Origin: Streptomyces shenzhenensis
GTDB taxonomy: Bacteria; Actinomycetota; Actinomycetes; Streptomycetales; Streptomycetaceae
Direction: 5' to 3'
Assembly (NCBI RefSeq): GCF_021462265.1
Contig: NZ_JAJONF010000001.1
Span: 1-64,000, forward strand
DNA length: 64,000 nt
Shown: positions 1 through 8,267 of the stretch, one piece after another
Position numbering within the stretch: the stretch's first letter is position 1
How the letters are laid out: each line of letters begins with the position of its first letter
The notes under the pieces: generated by a model
What the model saw: the letters and a program-made list of their open reading frames with translations, nothing else
Database searches by the model: none
What the model was told of the DNA's origin: nothing
Program-made: the position numbers and the translations under genes

Positions 1-1233
1 GACCGGGGCGACCGTCCTGGCTTCCGTCGTGACGACCGTGGTGAACGTCCGGCTTTCCGTCGTGACGACCGCGGTGACCGCGGTGACCGTCGTGACGACC
101 GCGGTGGTCACGAGCGTCGTGACGACCGCGGTGGTCACGGCCGTCGTGACGACCGCCGCGACGACAACCGAGGTGGCGGCTACGGCCGGCGCGACGATCG
201 CGGTCGCGACGATCGCGACCGTGGCCCCCGCCGTGACGACCGGGGCGGTGGCTTCCGCCGGGACGACAACCGCGGTGGCGGTTACCGCGGTCGCGACGAC
301 CGTCGAGACGACCGCCATGGCGGCGGCCGCTTCCGGGACGAGCGGGAGCGGGACCGGGACCGGGAGCCGATCAAGCGGCTGCCGATCCCGGAGGACGTCA
401 CCGGCGAGGAGATCGACAAGGACGTGCGGCAGGAACTGCAGAGCCTGCCCAAGACGCTCGCGGAAGACGTCGCCAAGAACCTGGTGATGGTCGCCCGGCT
501 CATCGACGAGGACCCCGAGGGCGCCTACGGCTACTCCAAGGTGGCCCTGCGGCTGGCGTCCCGTGTCGCCGCCGTCCGTGAGGCGGGAGGGTTCGCCGCG
601 TACGCGAACCAGAAGTACGCCGAGGCGCTCGCCGAGTTCCGCGCCGCGCGGCGTATGACCGGCAGCGTCGACCTGTGGCCGGTGATGGCCGACTGCGAGC
701 GTGGGCTCGGGCGGCCGGAGAAGGCGCTGGACATGGCCGGCGCCCCCGAGGTGCACAAGCTCGACAAGGCCGGCCAGGTCGAGATGCGGCTCGTCGCCGC
801 CGGTGCCCGGCGTGACATGGGGCAGCTGGACGCGGCCATCGTGACGCTGCAGAGCCCCGAGCTGGCGTCCAGCTCCGTACAGCCGTGGACCGCGCGGCTG
901 CGGTACGCCTATGCCGACGCCCTGCTCGCTGCTCAGCGTGTCGACGAGGCGCGGGAGTGGTTCGCCAAGGCCGTCGAGGCCGACCGGGACGGCAGCACGG
1001 ACGCCTCCGACCGGCTGGCCGAGCTGGACGGGGTCGAGTTCGTCGACGCGCTGGACGAGGAGTCCGCCGAAGAGCTGGCCGAAGAGTCGGCCGAGGAGAC
1101 CCGGGAGGAGACCAAGGTCGCGGACGACACCGAGGCGGAGGCCGGGACCAAGACCGTCGCCGAGTCCGAGCCCGAGTCCGAGTCCGAGTCCGGCTCCGAG
1201 GCCAAGGCCGAGTTCGAGGCCGAGCAGGACTGA
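1..1233 (+). CDS. TPR-like protein with RG/RD-rich N-terminal part, 5' end outside window
   Basis: Open frame continues from base 1, so the true start lies upstream; 410 codons are visible. The first 120 or so residues are a low-complexity run of Arg, Asp and Gly (RRDDRGG-type units) encoded by degenerate tandem DNA repeats. From about residue 125 a helical region with TPR-like pairs follows (KYAEALAEFRAARRM, RVDEAREWFAKAVEAD), and the tail from about residue 345 is very acidic (Glu/Ser/Asp). RG/RD-rich segments often bind RNA or drive assembly; TPRs bind protein partners. I know no assigned function. The gene ends against a terminator shared with the convergent DUF1015 gene. Confidence 0.8.
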   Translation, partial: DRGDRPGFRRDDRGERPAFRRDDRGDRGDRRDDRGGHERRDDRGGHGRRDDRRDDNRGGGYGRRDDRGRDDRDRGPRRDDRGGGFRRDDNRGGGYRGRDDRRDDRHGGGRFRDERERDRDREPIKRLPIPEDVTGEEIDKDVRQELQSLPKTLAEDVAKNLVMVARLIDEDPEGAYGYSKVALRLASRVAAVREAGGFAAYANQKYAEALAEFRAARRMTGSVDLWPVMADCERGLGRPEKALDMAGAPEVHKLDKAGQVEMRLVAAGARRDMGQLDAAIVTLQSPELASSSVQPWTARLRYAYADALLAAQRVDEAREWFAKAVEADRDGSTDASDRLAELDGVEFVDALDEESAEELAEESAEETREETKVADDTEAEAGTKTVAESEPESESESGSEAKAEFEAEQD

Positions 1234-1263
1234 GCTCAGTGACCGGGTGACCGAGTGATGTGC

Positions 1264-1294
1264 GGAGGGCAGGCCTGGACCGGGTCTGCCCTCC
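1264..1294. terminator. Bidirectional hairpin terminator
   Basis: A 9-bp perfect stem (GGAGGGCAG paired with CTGCCCTCC) around a 13-base loop lies between the stop codons of the two convergent genes and is followed by a short pyrimidine run. Confidence 0.65.
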
Positions 1295-1299
1295 TGCTT

Positions 1300-2583
1300 T
1301 CAGACGTCGAGCGCCCGCAGCACCAGCCCGGATGCCGGCTTCGGGCCGAAGGACGTCGACTTGCGGGGCATGGTCACGCCCTGGCGGGCCAGGTCGCGGA
1401 CGACCTCCTCGCGTACCGGGTGCATGAGGACGGCCGTGCCGCCGTCCCGCTCGGCCTTGTCGACGGTCGCCGCCGTGTCGTGGATGTACGCGATGTGCGC
1501 GGGGGAGTCCTCGGGGATCCGCCAGACGTGGTCGAGGAGCGTGGCGTGCAGGACGGTGGCGTCCAGGGTGCGCCAGGCGGCTGGGCGGTCGTCGGGGATC
1601 GTGCGGGCCAGGAGAGCGGGGTCCGGGCGGTCGATGAGGTGGAACGCGCCGTCGCCGGCCAGCATGAACGCGTTGCCGGCGCAGGCCGCGTCCGCCAGCG
1701 CCTCCTGGGCCGCCGGGAGCGGGACGTCGAGCCGTCGTACCCGGAACAGGCCCTTGACGCGTTCCAGTGCCTCGGCCACCGGCAGGCCGTGCAGCAGGCG
1801 GTGGATGGCGCGGACGCGCAGCGGGTAGCGGGCGGTGTCGACGAGGAGGACCAGGCCGTAGTCCCAGGGGCTCGGCGAGCTGTGCTCCGCGCGTAGACGC
1901 AGGTAGGTGGCCCAGCGGTGGTGGCCGTCGGCGATCAGGGCCTGGTGGTGGGACAGGTCGGACTGGACCAGGGACACCTCGGCGGGGTCGGTGATCGACC
2001 AGAGGCGGTGGTGGAAACCGTCCTCCGTGGTGGTGGCGAGGAGCGGTGGCCGGCCGGCCACCGCTTCGATGACCTCGGCGGTCGCGCCGTCGCCCCGGTA
2101 GGTGAGCAGGAGGGGTTCGAGGTTCGCGAAGGTGGCGCGCATCAGGGCCGCCCGGTCGGCGACGACCGGGGCCATGACCTCCTCGTGCGGCAGCACCACG
2201 CCCTCGGACGGCTCCGAGACCCGCAGGGCGCCGATGATGCCGCGCTGGAGCAGGCCCTTCCCGTCGTGCTGTTCGTAGACGTACAGGCCCGGTTCGGGAT
2301 CCGCGGTGAGGATGCCCTCGGTCTGCCAGCGGTGCAGGGTGTCGGCCGCCTGTTCGGTACCGGCGCTGGGGGTACCGGCCTGGGGAAGGATGAGACGGAC
2401 GATGTTGTGCGGGTCGGCCGACTGGAGGTGGTGTACTCCGTCGGGGCGTACGACGACGTCGTAGGGCGGGGAGGTGACGGCGGCCAGACTGCCGACCCGG
2501 TGCGGGTCGTAGCGAAGACCTCGGAACGGGGTCAGTTCCAGGCCTCGGGGCTCCGTTGCTTCCGAGTGACCTGCAGTGTTCAT
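1300..2583 (-). CDS. DUF1015 family protein
   Basis: 427 residues, the usual length for DUF1015. It shows the family's N-terminal SPPYDVV motif (about residues 38-44) and the central ADGHHRW motif. The molecular function of this widespread family is unknown; some members sit near serine or NAD metabolism genes, but nothing here confirms a role. The ATG at 2583 is the only good start. It is divergent from the HAD hydrolase gene, with about 90 bp between them for two promoters. Coding bias fits the core genome. Confidence 0.85.
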   Translation of the reverse strand: MNTAGHSEATEPRGLELTPFRGLRYDPHRVGSLAAVTSPPYDVVVRPDGVHHLQSADPHNIVRLILPQAGTPSAGTEQAADTLHRWQTEGILTADPEPGLYVYEQHDGKGLLQRGIIGALRVSEPSEGVVLPHEEVMAPVVADRAALMRATFANLEPLLLTYRGDGATAEVIEAVAGRPPLLATTTEDGFHHRLWSITDPAEVSLVQSDLSHHQALIADGHHRWATYLRLRAEHSSPSPWDYGLVLLVDTARYPLRVRAIHRLLHGLPVAEALERVKGLFRVRRLDVPLPAAQEALADAACAGNAFMLAGDGAFHLIDRPDPALLARTIPDDRPAAWRTLDATVLHATLLDHVWRIPEDSPAHIAYIHDTAATVDKAERDGGTAVLMHPVREEVVRDLARQGVTMPRKSTSFGPKPASGLVLRALDV

Positions 2584-2672
2584 CCCGGCATCGTACGTGT
2601 GTCAGTGGCGTGCGGGATGATCGGCGGTGAAAGGGCGGGTCGACGAAGAGTGACAAGGAGTGACAAGGAGCG

Positions 2673-3707
2673 ATGGGGATGAGCCAGGGCGTCAGGACTG
2701 GTCCCGAGGGCATCGGACAGGCCCTGAGCACGGCGTACGACACGGCGCTGCTCGATCTGGACGGGGTGGTGTACGCGGGGGGCAGCGCGATCGCGCACGC
2801 CGTGGAGTCGCTGGAGGTCGCCCGTGCGGGCGGCATGCGTCTGGCGTACGTCACCAACAACGCGCTGCGGACGCCGGACACGGTGGCCGAGCACCTCACC
2901 GAGCTGGGGATCCCGACGGAGGCCGACGACGTCATCACCTCGGCGCAGGCGGTCGCGCGGCTGATCAGCGAGCAGGTGCCGGCCGGGGCGCGGGTGCTGG
3001 TGATCGGCGGGGACGGGCTGCGGGTCGCGCTGCGGGAGCGGGGACTTGAGCCGGTGGAGTCCGCTGACGACGATCCGGCGGCCGTGGTGCAGGGGTACGG
3101 CGGTCTCGACCTGCCCTGGGGGCGATTCGCCGAGGCGTCGTACGCCGTCGCGCGCGGGGTGCCGTGGTTCGCGTCCAACACCGATCTGACGATTCCGAGC
3201 GGGCGCGGGATAGCGCCGGGCAACGGGGCGGCGGTCGAGGTGGTCCGGATCGCGACGGGCGCGGAGCCGCAGGTGGCGGGCAAGCCGCTGCCGCCGATGC
3301 ACCGGGAGACGATCCTGCGGACGGGCGCGGAGCGGCCGTTGGTGGTCGGGGACCGGCTGGACACCGACATCGAGGGCGCGTTCAACGGCGGGGTCGACTC
3401 GCTGCTCGTGCTGACCGGCGTCACCGACGGGCGTCAGCTGCTCGCTGCGCCGCCGCGGCACCGGCCGACCTATGTCGACGCCGATCTGCGCGGGCTGCTC
3501 ACCGGGCAGCCGGAGGTCACGGCGGACGGCGACGGATTCCGGTGCGGTGGCTGGACGGCGACGGCGCTTTCCGACCGGCTGGAGCTGGAGGGTGAGGGCG
3601 AGTCGCTCGACGGCCTGCGGGCGCTGTGCGCGGCGGCCTGGACGGCGGCCGGGGAGGGCTCCTGCGACCTGGACGGAGGCAAGGCACTGGCACGGCTGGG
3701 GCTCTGA
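2673..3707 (+). CDS. HAD-IIA family phosphatase (NagD/phosphoglycolate phosphatase-like)
   Basis: Predicted cytosolic phosphatase. The catalytic motif I is DLDG at residues 28-31 (LLDLDGVVYAGG), followed by the T/N-rich motif (YVTNNALRTP), the type IIA cap, and motif IV GDRLDTDIEGA near residue 225. About 70 further residues at the C-terminus are typical of Streptomyces homologues. Two starts are possible: ATG 2673, or ATG 2679 eight bases after the second of two tandem TGACAAGGAG units, each carrying a Shine-Dalgarno. The second start fits better by spacing. The substrate cannot be read from sequence. Confidence 0.88.
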   Translation: MGMSQGVRTGPEGIGQALSTAYDTALLDLDGVVYAGGSAIAHAVESLEVARAGGMRLAYVTNNALRTPDTVAEHLTELGIPTEADDVITSAQAVARLISEQVPAGARVLVIGGDGLRVALRERGLEPVESADDDPAAVVQGYGGLDLPWGRFAEASYAVARGVPWFASNTDLTIPSGRGIAPGNGAAVEVVRIATGAEPQVAGKPLPPMHRETILRTGAERPLVVGDRLDTDIEGAFNGGVDSLLVLTGVTDGRQLLAAPPRHRPTYVDADLRGLLTGQPEVTADGDGFRCGGWTATALSDRLELEGEGESLDGLRALCAAAWTAAGEGSCDLDGGKALARLGL

Positions 3708-3709
3708 TG

Positions 3710-3728
3710 TCCCCGCACCCGACGGGGA
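3710..3728 (+). terminator. Weak hairpin after the HAD gene
   Basis: TCCCCG and CGGGGA form a 6-bp stem with a 7-base loop directly after the stop. It separates the HAD gene from the iron-regulated transport operon. The stem is short and lacks a T run. Confidence 0.4.
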
Positions 3729-3744
3729 GTTGCCGACCGGGATG

Positions 3745-3763
3745 CGAGGATAGGCTAACCTAA
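3745..3763 (+). promoter_or_regulatory. Iron box (DmdR/IdeR operator)
   Basis: The 19 bases CGAGGATAGGCTAACCTAA match the actinobacterial iron box TTAGGTTAGGCTAACCTAA at 16 of 19 positions; the right half is perfect. It ends 4 bases before the GTG start of the ABC permease gene. Fe-loaded DmdR/IdeR bound here would repress the three-gene operon, so import would be switched on by iron shortage. Confidence 0.85.
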
Positions 3764-3767
3764 TCTT

Positions 3768-4811
3768 GTGTTGGTCGACAGTGCTTCCGAGCAGCGCGCG
3801 GACACCGCCCCCGCGCCCCCGACCCGTCGGGCGGTACGGGCCCTCGGGCTCCTGGTCTCCGCCGTGATCCTGCTGCTCGTCGCGCTGGCGAGCATCGCGA
3901 TCGGGGCGAAGCAGCTGCCGCTGGACCAGGTCTGGCACGGCCTGTTCCACGACACGGGGACGTACGGCGACGTCGTGGTCGGCGCCCGGCTCTCGCGCAC
4001 CGTCCTCGGCCTGCTGGCCGGTGCCGCCCTCGGCCTGTCCGGGGCGGTGCTCCAGGCGCTCACCCGCAACCCGCTCGCAGACCCCGGACTGCTCGGCATC
4101 AACGCGGGCGCGTCGGCCGCTGTCGTCACCGCCATCACCTACTTCGGCGTCAGCACCCTCAGCGGCTATGTGTGGTTCGCCTTCCTCGGGGCGGCCGCGG
4201 TGGGCGCGCTGGTGTGGCTCCTGGGCGGCAGCCGGGGCGCCACCCCGGTCCGGCTCGCGCTGGCCGGTACGGCGATCAGCGCCGCGCTCTACGGCTACCT
4301 CCAGGCCGTGATGATCACCGACGACGCGGCGCTCAACAAGTTGCGTTTCTGGACGGTGGGTTCGCTGGCCTCGGCCGGCGACTCGACGATCCTGCAGGTG
4401 CTGCCGTTCCTCGCGGCCGGCACCCTGCTCGCCCTCGGCCTCGCCCGCCCGCTGAACGCGGTGGCGATGGGCGACGACACCGCCCGAGCCCTCGGCGTCG
4501 GCCTCGCCCGCACCCGGGCCCTCGCCATGCTCGCCGCCACCGTGCTGTGCGGCGCGGCCACCGCCGCCTGCGGTCCGATCGCCTTCGTCGGCCTGATGGT
4601 CCCGCACGCCGTACGCGCGTTCACCGGCCCCGACCTGCGCTGGATCCTGCCGTACGCGACGGTCCTGTCGCCCGTTCTGCTGCTCGGCGCCGATGTCATC
4701 GGCCGGATCGTCGCCCGCCCCGCGGAGCTCCAGGTCGGCATCGTCACCGCGATCATCGGCGGGCCGGTCTTCATTCTTCTCGTACGACGGCGCAGGACGG
4801 CCCAGCTGTGA
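3768..4811 (+). CDS. Iron-siderophore ABC transporter permease (FecCD family), subunit 1
   Basis: 347 residues with about nine hydrophobic helices and the FecCD signature GAALGLSGAVLQALTRNPLADPGLLGINAGA. In this family two such permeases form the channel and the loop carrying the EAA-like segment (ARALGVGLARTRAL) contacts the ATPase. The start is GTG 3768, only 4 bases past the iron box, so the message may be leaderless or have a very short leader. It overlaps the next permease by GTGA. No substrate-binding lipoprotein is encoded beside it, so the binding protein must be elsewhere. Confidence 0.92.
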   Translation: MLVDSASEQRADTAPAPPTRRAVRALGLLVSAVILLLVALASIAIGAKQLPLDQVWHGLFHDTGTYGDVVVGARLSRTVLGLLAGAALGLSGAVLQALTRNPLADPGLLGINAGASAAVVTAITYFGVSTLSGYVWFAFLGAAAVGALVWLLGGSRGATPVRLALAGTAISAALYGYLQAVMITDDAALNKLRFWTVGSLASAGDSTILQVLPFLAAGTLLALGLARPLNAVAMGDDTARALGVGLARTRALAMLAATVLCGAATAACGPIAFVGLMVPHAVRAFTGPDLRWILPYATVLSPVLLLGADVIGRIVARPAELQVGIVTAIIGGPVFILLVRRRRTAQL

Positions 4812-4876
4812 GGACCGTCGTGAGGACCGCTGTGAGGACCAATGTGAGAACCGCTGTGAGGACTGCTGTGAAGACC
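4808..4876 (+). repeat. 12-bp tandem repeat carrying SD-like GAGG and GTG in each unit
   Basis: Five 12-mers of the form GTGAGGACCGCT plus a 9-base partial unit, with few substitutions. In most units GAGG sits 6 bases before the next GTG, so each unit contains both a start codon and a Shine-Dalgarno for the following one. Confidence 0.85.
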
Positions 4877-5905
4877 ACGCTCACGCTGCGTACCCCGGGC
4901 GGGCTCTCCCTGCGGACCGACGTGCGCGCGCTGGTCGTGGTCGTCGCGCTGCTGCTGGCCGCGTGCGCCGCGAGTGTCGTGCTGATCGGCACCGGGGACT
5001 TCCCGATCTCCTTCGGCGACGTGCTGAAGACCCTGGCCGGGAACGGTACGGCCGGACAGGACTTCGTCGTCAACGAACTGCGGCTGCCACGGGTCCTGGT
5101 CGGTCTGCTGGTCGGTGCCTCACTCGGGCTCGGCGGCGCCCTGTTCCAGTCGATCTCCCGCAACCCGCTGGGCAGCCCGGACGTCCTCGGCCTCTCCCAG
5201 GGCGCCACCTCCGGTGCGCTCGTCGTCATCGTGCTGCTGTCCGGGACCGCCGCCCAGGTCACCGTCGGCGCGCTGGCCGGCGGTCTGGTGACCGGCCTCG
5301 CCATCCACCTCCTCGCCTGGAAGCAGGGCGTGCACGGTTACCGGCTGGTCCTGGTCGGCATCGGCGTCTCCGCCGTCGTCACCGCGGTCAACGGCTATCT
5401 GCTCACCAAGGCCGACCTGGTCGACGCGACCCGCGCGGTCGTCTGGATGACCGGTTCCCTCGACGGCCGTGACTGGAGTCAGGTCTGGCCGCTGCTCGCA
5501 CTGTGCGCGGTCCTCGTGCCCCTGGTCCTCGTCAACGCGCGGGGCCTGCGGATGATGGAGATGGGCGACGACGTCTCGCACGCCCTCGGCGTGCGCGTGG
5601 AACGGGTGCGGACGCTGCTGATGGTGGCCGCCGTCCTGCTGACCGCGGCCGCCACCGCCGCCGCCGGGCCCGTCAGCTTCGTGGCCCTCACCGCGCCCCA
5701 GCTCGCCCGCCGCCTCACCCGCGCCCCCGGCCCCAACCTGGTGCCCTCCCTCTGCATGGGCGCCACCCTCCTGGTCACCGCCGACTGGGCCGCGCAGCGC
5801 GCCTTCGGCGCCGACCAGCTGCCCGTGGGTGTGGTCACCGGCGTCCTCGGCGGGGTCTATCTGCTCTGGCTCCTCGTCACCGAACGCCGGGCGGGCCGGA
5901 TATGA
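4808..5905 (+). CDS. Iron-siderophore ABC transporter permease (FecCD family), subunit 2
   Basis: Second FecCD permease, with the family segment GASLGLGGALFQSISRNPLGSPDVLGLSQGA and coupling helix SHALGVRVERVRTL. Start taken at GTG 4808, which overlaps the previous stop (GTGA). The first 23 codons are a tandem repeat of a 12-base unit coding VRTA/VRTV/VRTN, placing an in-frame GTG every 12 bases at 4808, 4820, 4832, 4844, 4856 and 4868; any of these could initiate. The protein is 365 residues from the first GTG, about 20 longer than usual, which suggests the repeat is an added leader. Confidence 0.92.
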   Translation: MRTVVRTAVRTNVRTAVRTAVKTTLTLRTPGGLSLRTDVRALVVVVALLLAACAASVVLIGTGDFPISFGDVLKTLAGNGTAGQDFVVNELRLPRVLVGLLVGASLGLGGALFQSISRNPLGSPDVLGLSQGATSGALVVIVLLSGTAAQVTVGALAGGLVTGLAIHLLAWKQGVHGYRLVLVGIGVSAVVTAVNGYLLTKADLVDATRAVVWMTGSLDGRDWSQVWPLLALCAVLVPLVLVNARGLRMMEMGDDVSHALGVRVERVRTLLMVAAVLLTAAATAAAGPVSFVALTAPQLARRLTRAPGPNLVPSLCMGATLLVTADWAAQRAFGADQLPVGVVTGVLGGVYLLWLLVTERRAGRI

Positions 5906-6768
5906 CACCGGAAGACGGCCGGGACAAGAACCCGACACCCGAGTCGGACCGCGAGAGGAACACCGTGAACCGCCTGTCCGCCGAGAACCTCACCCTCGCC
6001 TACGACCAGCGGGTCATCGCCGAGCAGCTGTCGGTGGAGATCCCCGACAGCTCCTTCACCGTGATCGTCGGCCCCAACGCCTGCGGCAAGTCGACGCTGC
6101 TGCGCGCGCTGTCCCGGATGCTCAGGCCGAGCCAGGGCCGGGTGCTGCTCGACGGCCAGGTCATCCAGTCGATGCCCGCCAAGAAGGTCGCCCGCACCCT
6201 CGGCCTGCTCCCGCAGTCGTCCATCGCGCCCGACGGCATCACCGTCGGTGACCTGGTCGCACGAGGCCGCTACCCGCACCAGGGCCTGCTGCGCCAGTGG
6301 TCCGCCGAGGACGAACGGGTCGTACAGGAGTCGATGGAGCGGACGGGCGTCGCCGAACTCGCCGACCGGTACGTCGACGAGCTGTCCGGCGGACAGCGGC
6401 AGCGCGTGTGGATCGCGATGGCGCTCGCCCAGCAGACCCCGCTGCTGCTCCTGGACGAGCCGACCACCTACCTGGACATCCAGCACCAGATCGACGTCCT
6501 CGACCTGTGCGCCGAGCTCCACGAGGAACAGGGGCGGACGCTGGTCGCCGTGCTGCACGACCTCAACCACGCGGCCCGGTACGCCACCCACCTCGTCGCG
6601 CTGCGGGGCGGCCGGGTGATCGCCGAGGGCGCCCCGAACGACATCGTCACCGCCGAACTGGTGCGGGAGGTCTTCGGGCTGCGCTGCCAGATCATCGACG
6701 ACCCGGAGACGGGGACCCCGCTGGTGGTGCCGGCCGCCCGGAAGGCAAGGGTCACAACAACTTCCTGA
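5902..6768 (+). CDS. Iron-siderophore ABC transporter ATP-binding protein (FecE-like)
   Basis: ATPase of the operon. It has Walker A GPNACGKST, a Q-loop (GLLPQSS), signature LSGGQRQR, Walker B LLLLDEP, D-loop and switch histidine (AVLHDLNH). ATG 5902 overlaps the permease stop (ATGA) and gives 288 residues. GTG 5965, just after GAGAGGA, would remove a charged 21-residue lead and start at NRLSAENLTLAY, which is closer to the usual N-terminus. The last 17 bases overlap the end of the convergent SCP2-like gene. Confidence 0.92.
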   Translation: MTPEDGRDKNPTPESDRERNTVNRLSAENLTLAYDQRVIAEQLSVEIPDSSFTVIVGPNACGKSTLLRALSRMLRPSQGRVLLDGQVIQSMPAKKVARTLGLLPQSSIAPDGITVGDLVARGRYPHQGLLRQWSAEDERVVQESMERTGVAELADRYVDELSGGQRQRVWIAMALAQQTPLLLLDEPTTYLDIQHQIDVLDLCAELHEEQGRTLVAVLHDLNHAARYATHLVALRGGRVIAEGAPNDIVTAELVREVFGLRCQIIDDPETGTPLVVPAARKARVTTTS

Positions 6769-7099
6769 GCCGGAACAGGTCCAGCAGGGTCGCCTCCAGC
6801 CGCACCCGGCCCGAACCCCAGGCGCCGGCGAAGTTCAGTTCGCCGTCGACCAGGGCCACCAGGTCGTGACCCGCCATGGCGAGTCGTATCTGCGCCTTCT
6901 CCCGGGGCGGACCGGGGAACGTCTCCTCGACGTCGATCCGGCCGCCGGTGAGCCGGCCGGCGAAGGTGACGTCCAGGTCGGTGATGTGGCAGCTCACCGT
7001 GCGGTCCATGGCGGCGGCCGCACGGACGTCTCCCTCGGCACCGCTCATGCCGTGCGAGAGCTTGGCGAGTGCGGCGCGGCACTCCTCGATCGTGGCCAT
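6752..7099 (-). CDS. SCP2 sterol-binding domain-like small protein
   Basis: 115 residues beginning MATIEECRAALAKLS. The size and pattern (ITDLDVTFAGRLTGGRI, then LVDGELNFAGAWGSGRVRLEATLLDLFRL) resemble stand-alone SCP2 lipid-binding domains common in Streptomyces. The ligand is unknown. Start at ATG 7099; it is divergent from the 7142 gene with about 40 bp between starts, so the promoters overlap. The 3' end overlaps the ABC ATPase gene tail to tail. Confidence 0.75.
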   Translation of the reverse strand: MATIEECRAALAKLSHGMSGAEGDVRAAAAMDRTVSCHITDLDVTFAGRLTGGRIDVEETFPGPPREKAQIRLAMAGHDLVALVDGELNFAGAWGSGRVRLEATLLDLFRLRKLL

Positions 7100-7141
7100 C
7101 GCGACCGACGGTACCCCAGCGGTTCGATGTAGCGTCGGGGC

Positions 7142-7444
7142 ATGACCGACTCCGTGCCCGAGGGCCGGGTGGCGGGGGCCGAGGAAGCGGCCGCCGTCGA
7201 ACCCGAGTACGACCCCGCCGCGCCCGCCGCGCTGAACGTCCCGCGCACCCCGACCGGCAACGCCGAGGTCGACGCGGGGCTCGACCGGCTGGCCGACGCC
7301 GACCACCTCGCCACGGACGGGCATCTGGAGGTGTACGAGGATGTGCACCGGGGGCTGCGCGACGCGCTGACCGCGCTCGACGCCCGCCCGGGACCTCCGG
7401 GACCCCCGGTGCCCGTGTCGCCGTACCACCAGAGCAGGAGCTGA
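7142..7444 (+). CDS. Small conserved actinobacterial protein upstream of tlyA
   Basis: 100 residues, acidic, Ala/Pro-rich at both ends. The middle (AEVDAGLDRLADADHL and EVYEDVHRGLRDALTAL) looks helical and is the likely conserved core. It ends 7 bp before tlyA and is probably cotranscribed with tlyA and nadK. I recognise it only as a hypothetical protein that accompanies tlyA in Streptomyces; no function is known. Confidence 0.75.
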   Translation: MTDSVPEGRVAGAEEAAAVEPEYDPAAPAALNVPRTPTGNAEVDAGLDRLADADHLATDGHLEVYEDVHRGLRDALTALDARPGPPGPPVPVSPYHQSRS

Positions 7445-7451
7445 ACCCACC

Positions 7452-8267
7452 GTGGCAGGAGTCGCACGTCGCCGTCTGGATGCGGAGCTGGTCCGCCGGA
7501 AGCTCGCGCGTTCACGCGAGCACGCCAGCCAGCTGATCGCCGCCGGGCGGGTCACCGTCGGCAAGACCCTCGCGACCAAGCCGGCCACCCAGGTGGAGAC
7601 CGCCGCCGCCATCGTCGTCCAGACCGACGACAGCGATCCCGAGTACGTGTCCCGGGGCGGCCACAAGCTCGCCGGCGCGCTGGCGGTGTTCGTCCCGGAG
7701 GGCCTGGTGGTCGAGGGGCGGCGGGCGCTGGACGCCGGTGCGTCGACCGGAGGGTTCACCGATGTGCTGCTGCGCGCGGGGGCCGCCCATGTCGTCGCCG
7801 TGGACGTCGGATACGGACAACTCGCGTGGTCTCTGCAGAGCGATGAACGCGTCACCGTCAAGGACCGTACGAACGTACGCGAGTTGACGCTTGAAGCGAT
7901 CGATGGGGAGCCTGTGGATCTTGTCGTGGGTGATCTGTCCTTCATCCCGCTCGGGCTGGTGCTGCCGGCCCTGGTGCGGTGCGTGAAGCCGGACGCCGAC
8001 CTGGTGATGATGGTCAAGCCGCAGTTCGAGGTGGGCAAGGAGCGACTGGGCAGCGGGGGAGTCGTACGGAGTCCGCAGCTGCGGGCGGAGGCCGTGCGGG
8101 GGGTTGCCGGGAAGGCGTGGGAGCTGGGGCTCGGGGTGAAGGGTGTCACCGCCAGTCCGCTGCCCGGGCCGTCCGGCAACGTCGAGTACTTTCTGTGGTT
8201 GCGGGCCGGCGCACATCAGTTGGATCCGGCCGACGTTGACCGTGCAGTGGCGGAGGGGCCGCGTTGA
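7452..8267 (+). CDS. tlyA: TlyA family rRNA (cytidine-2'-O)-methyltransferase
   Basis: 271 residues. An S4 RNA-binding domain comes first (RLDAELVRRKLARSREHASQLI), followed by a FtsJ/RrmJ-type methyltransferase with SAM motif DAGASTGGFTDVLL near residues 97-110 and the conserved VVGDLSFI. By homology with mycobacterial TlyA it methylates 16S and/or 23S rRNA, which in mycobacteria determines capreomycin sensitivity. Start GTG 7452 follows a weak Shine-Dalgarno; its stop overlaps the TTG start of nadK, so the two are translationally coupled. Confidence 0.93.
   Translation: MAGVARRRLDAELVRRKLARSREHASQLIAAGRVTVGKTLATKPATQVETAAAIVVQTDDSDPEYVSRGGHKLAGALAVFVPEGLVVEGRRALDAGASTGGFTDVLLRAGAAHVVAVDVGYGQLAWSLQSDERVTVKDRTNVRELTLEAIDGEPVDLVVGDLSFIPLGLVLPALVRCVKPDADLVMMVKPQFEVGKERLGSGGVVRSPQLRAEAVRGVAGKAWELGLGVKGVTASPLPGPSGNVEYFLWLRAGAHQLDPADVDRAVAEGPR

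Noticed and set aside
500..3424. A 974-codon open frame antisense to the TPR, DUF1015 and HAD region
   Set aside because: It crosses several real genes and has low-complexity Arg/Pro/Gly composition, as expected for antisense frames in high-GC DNA.
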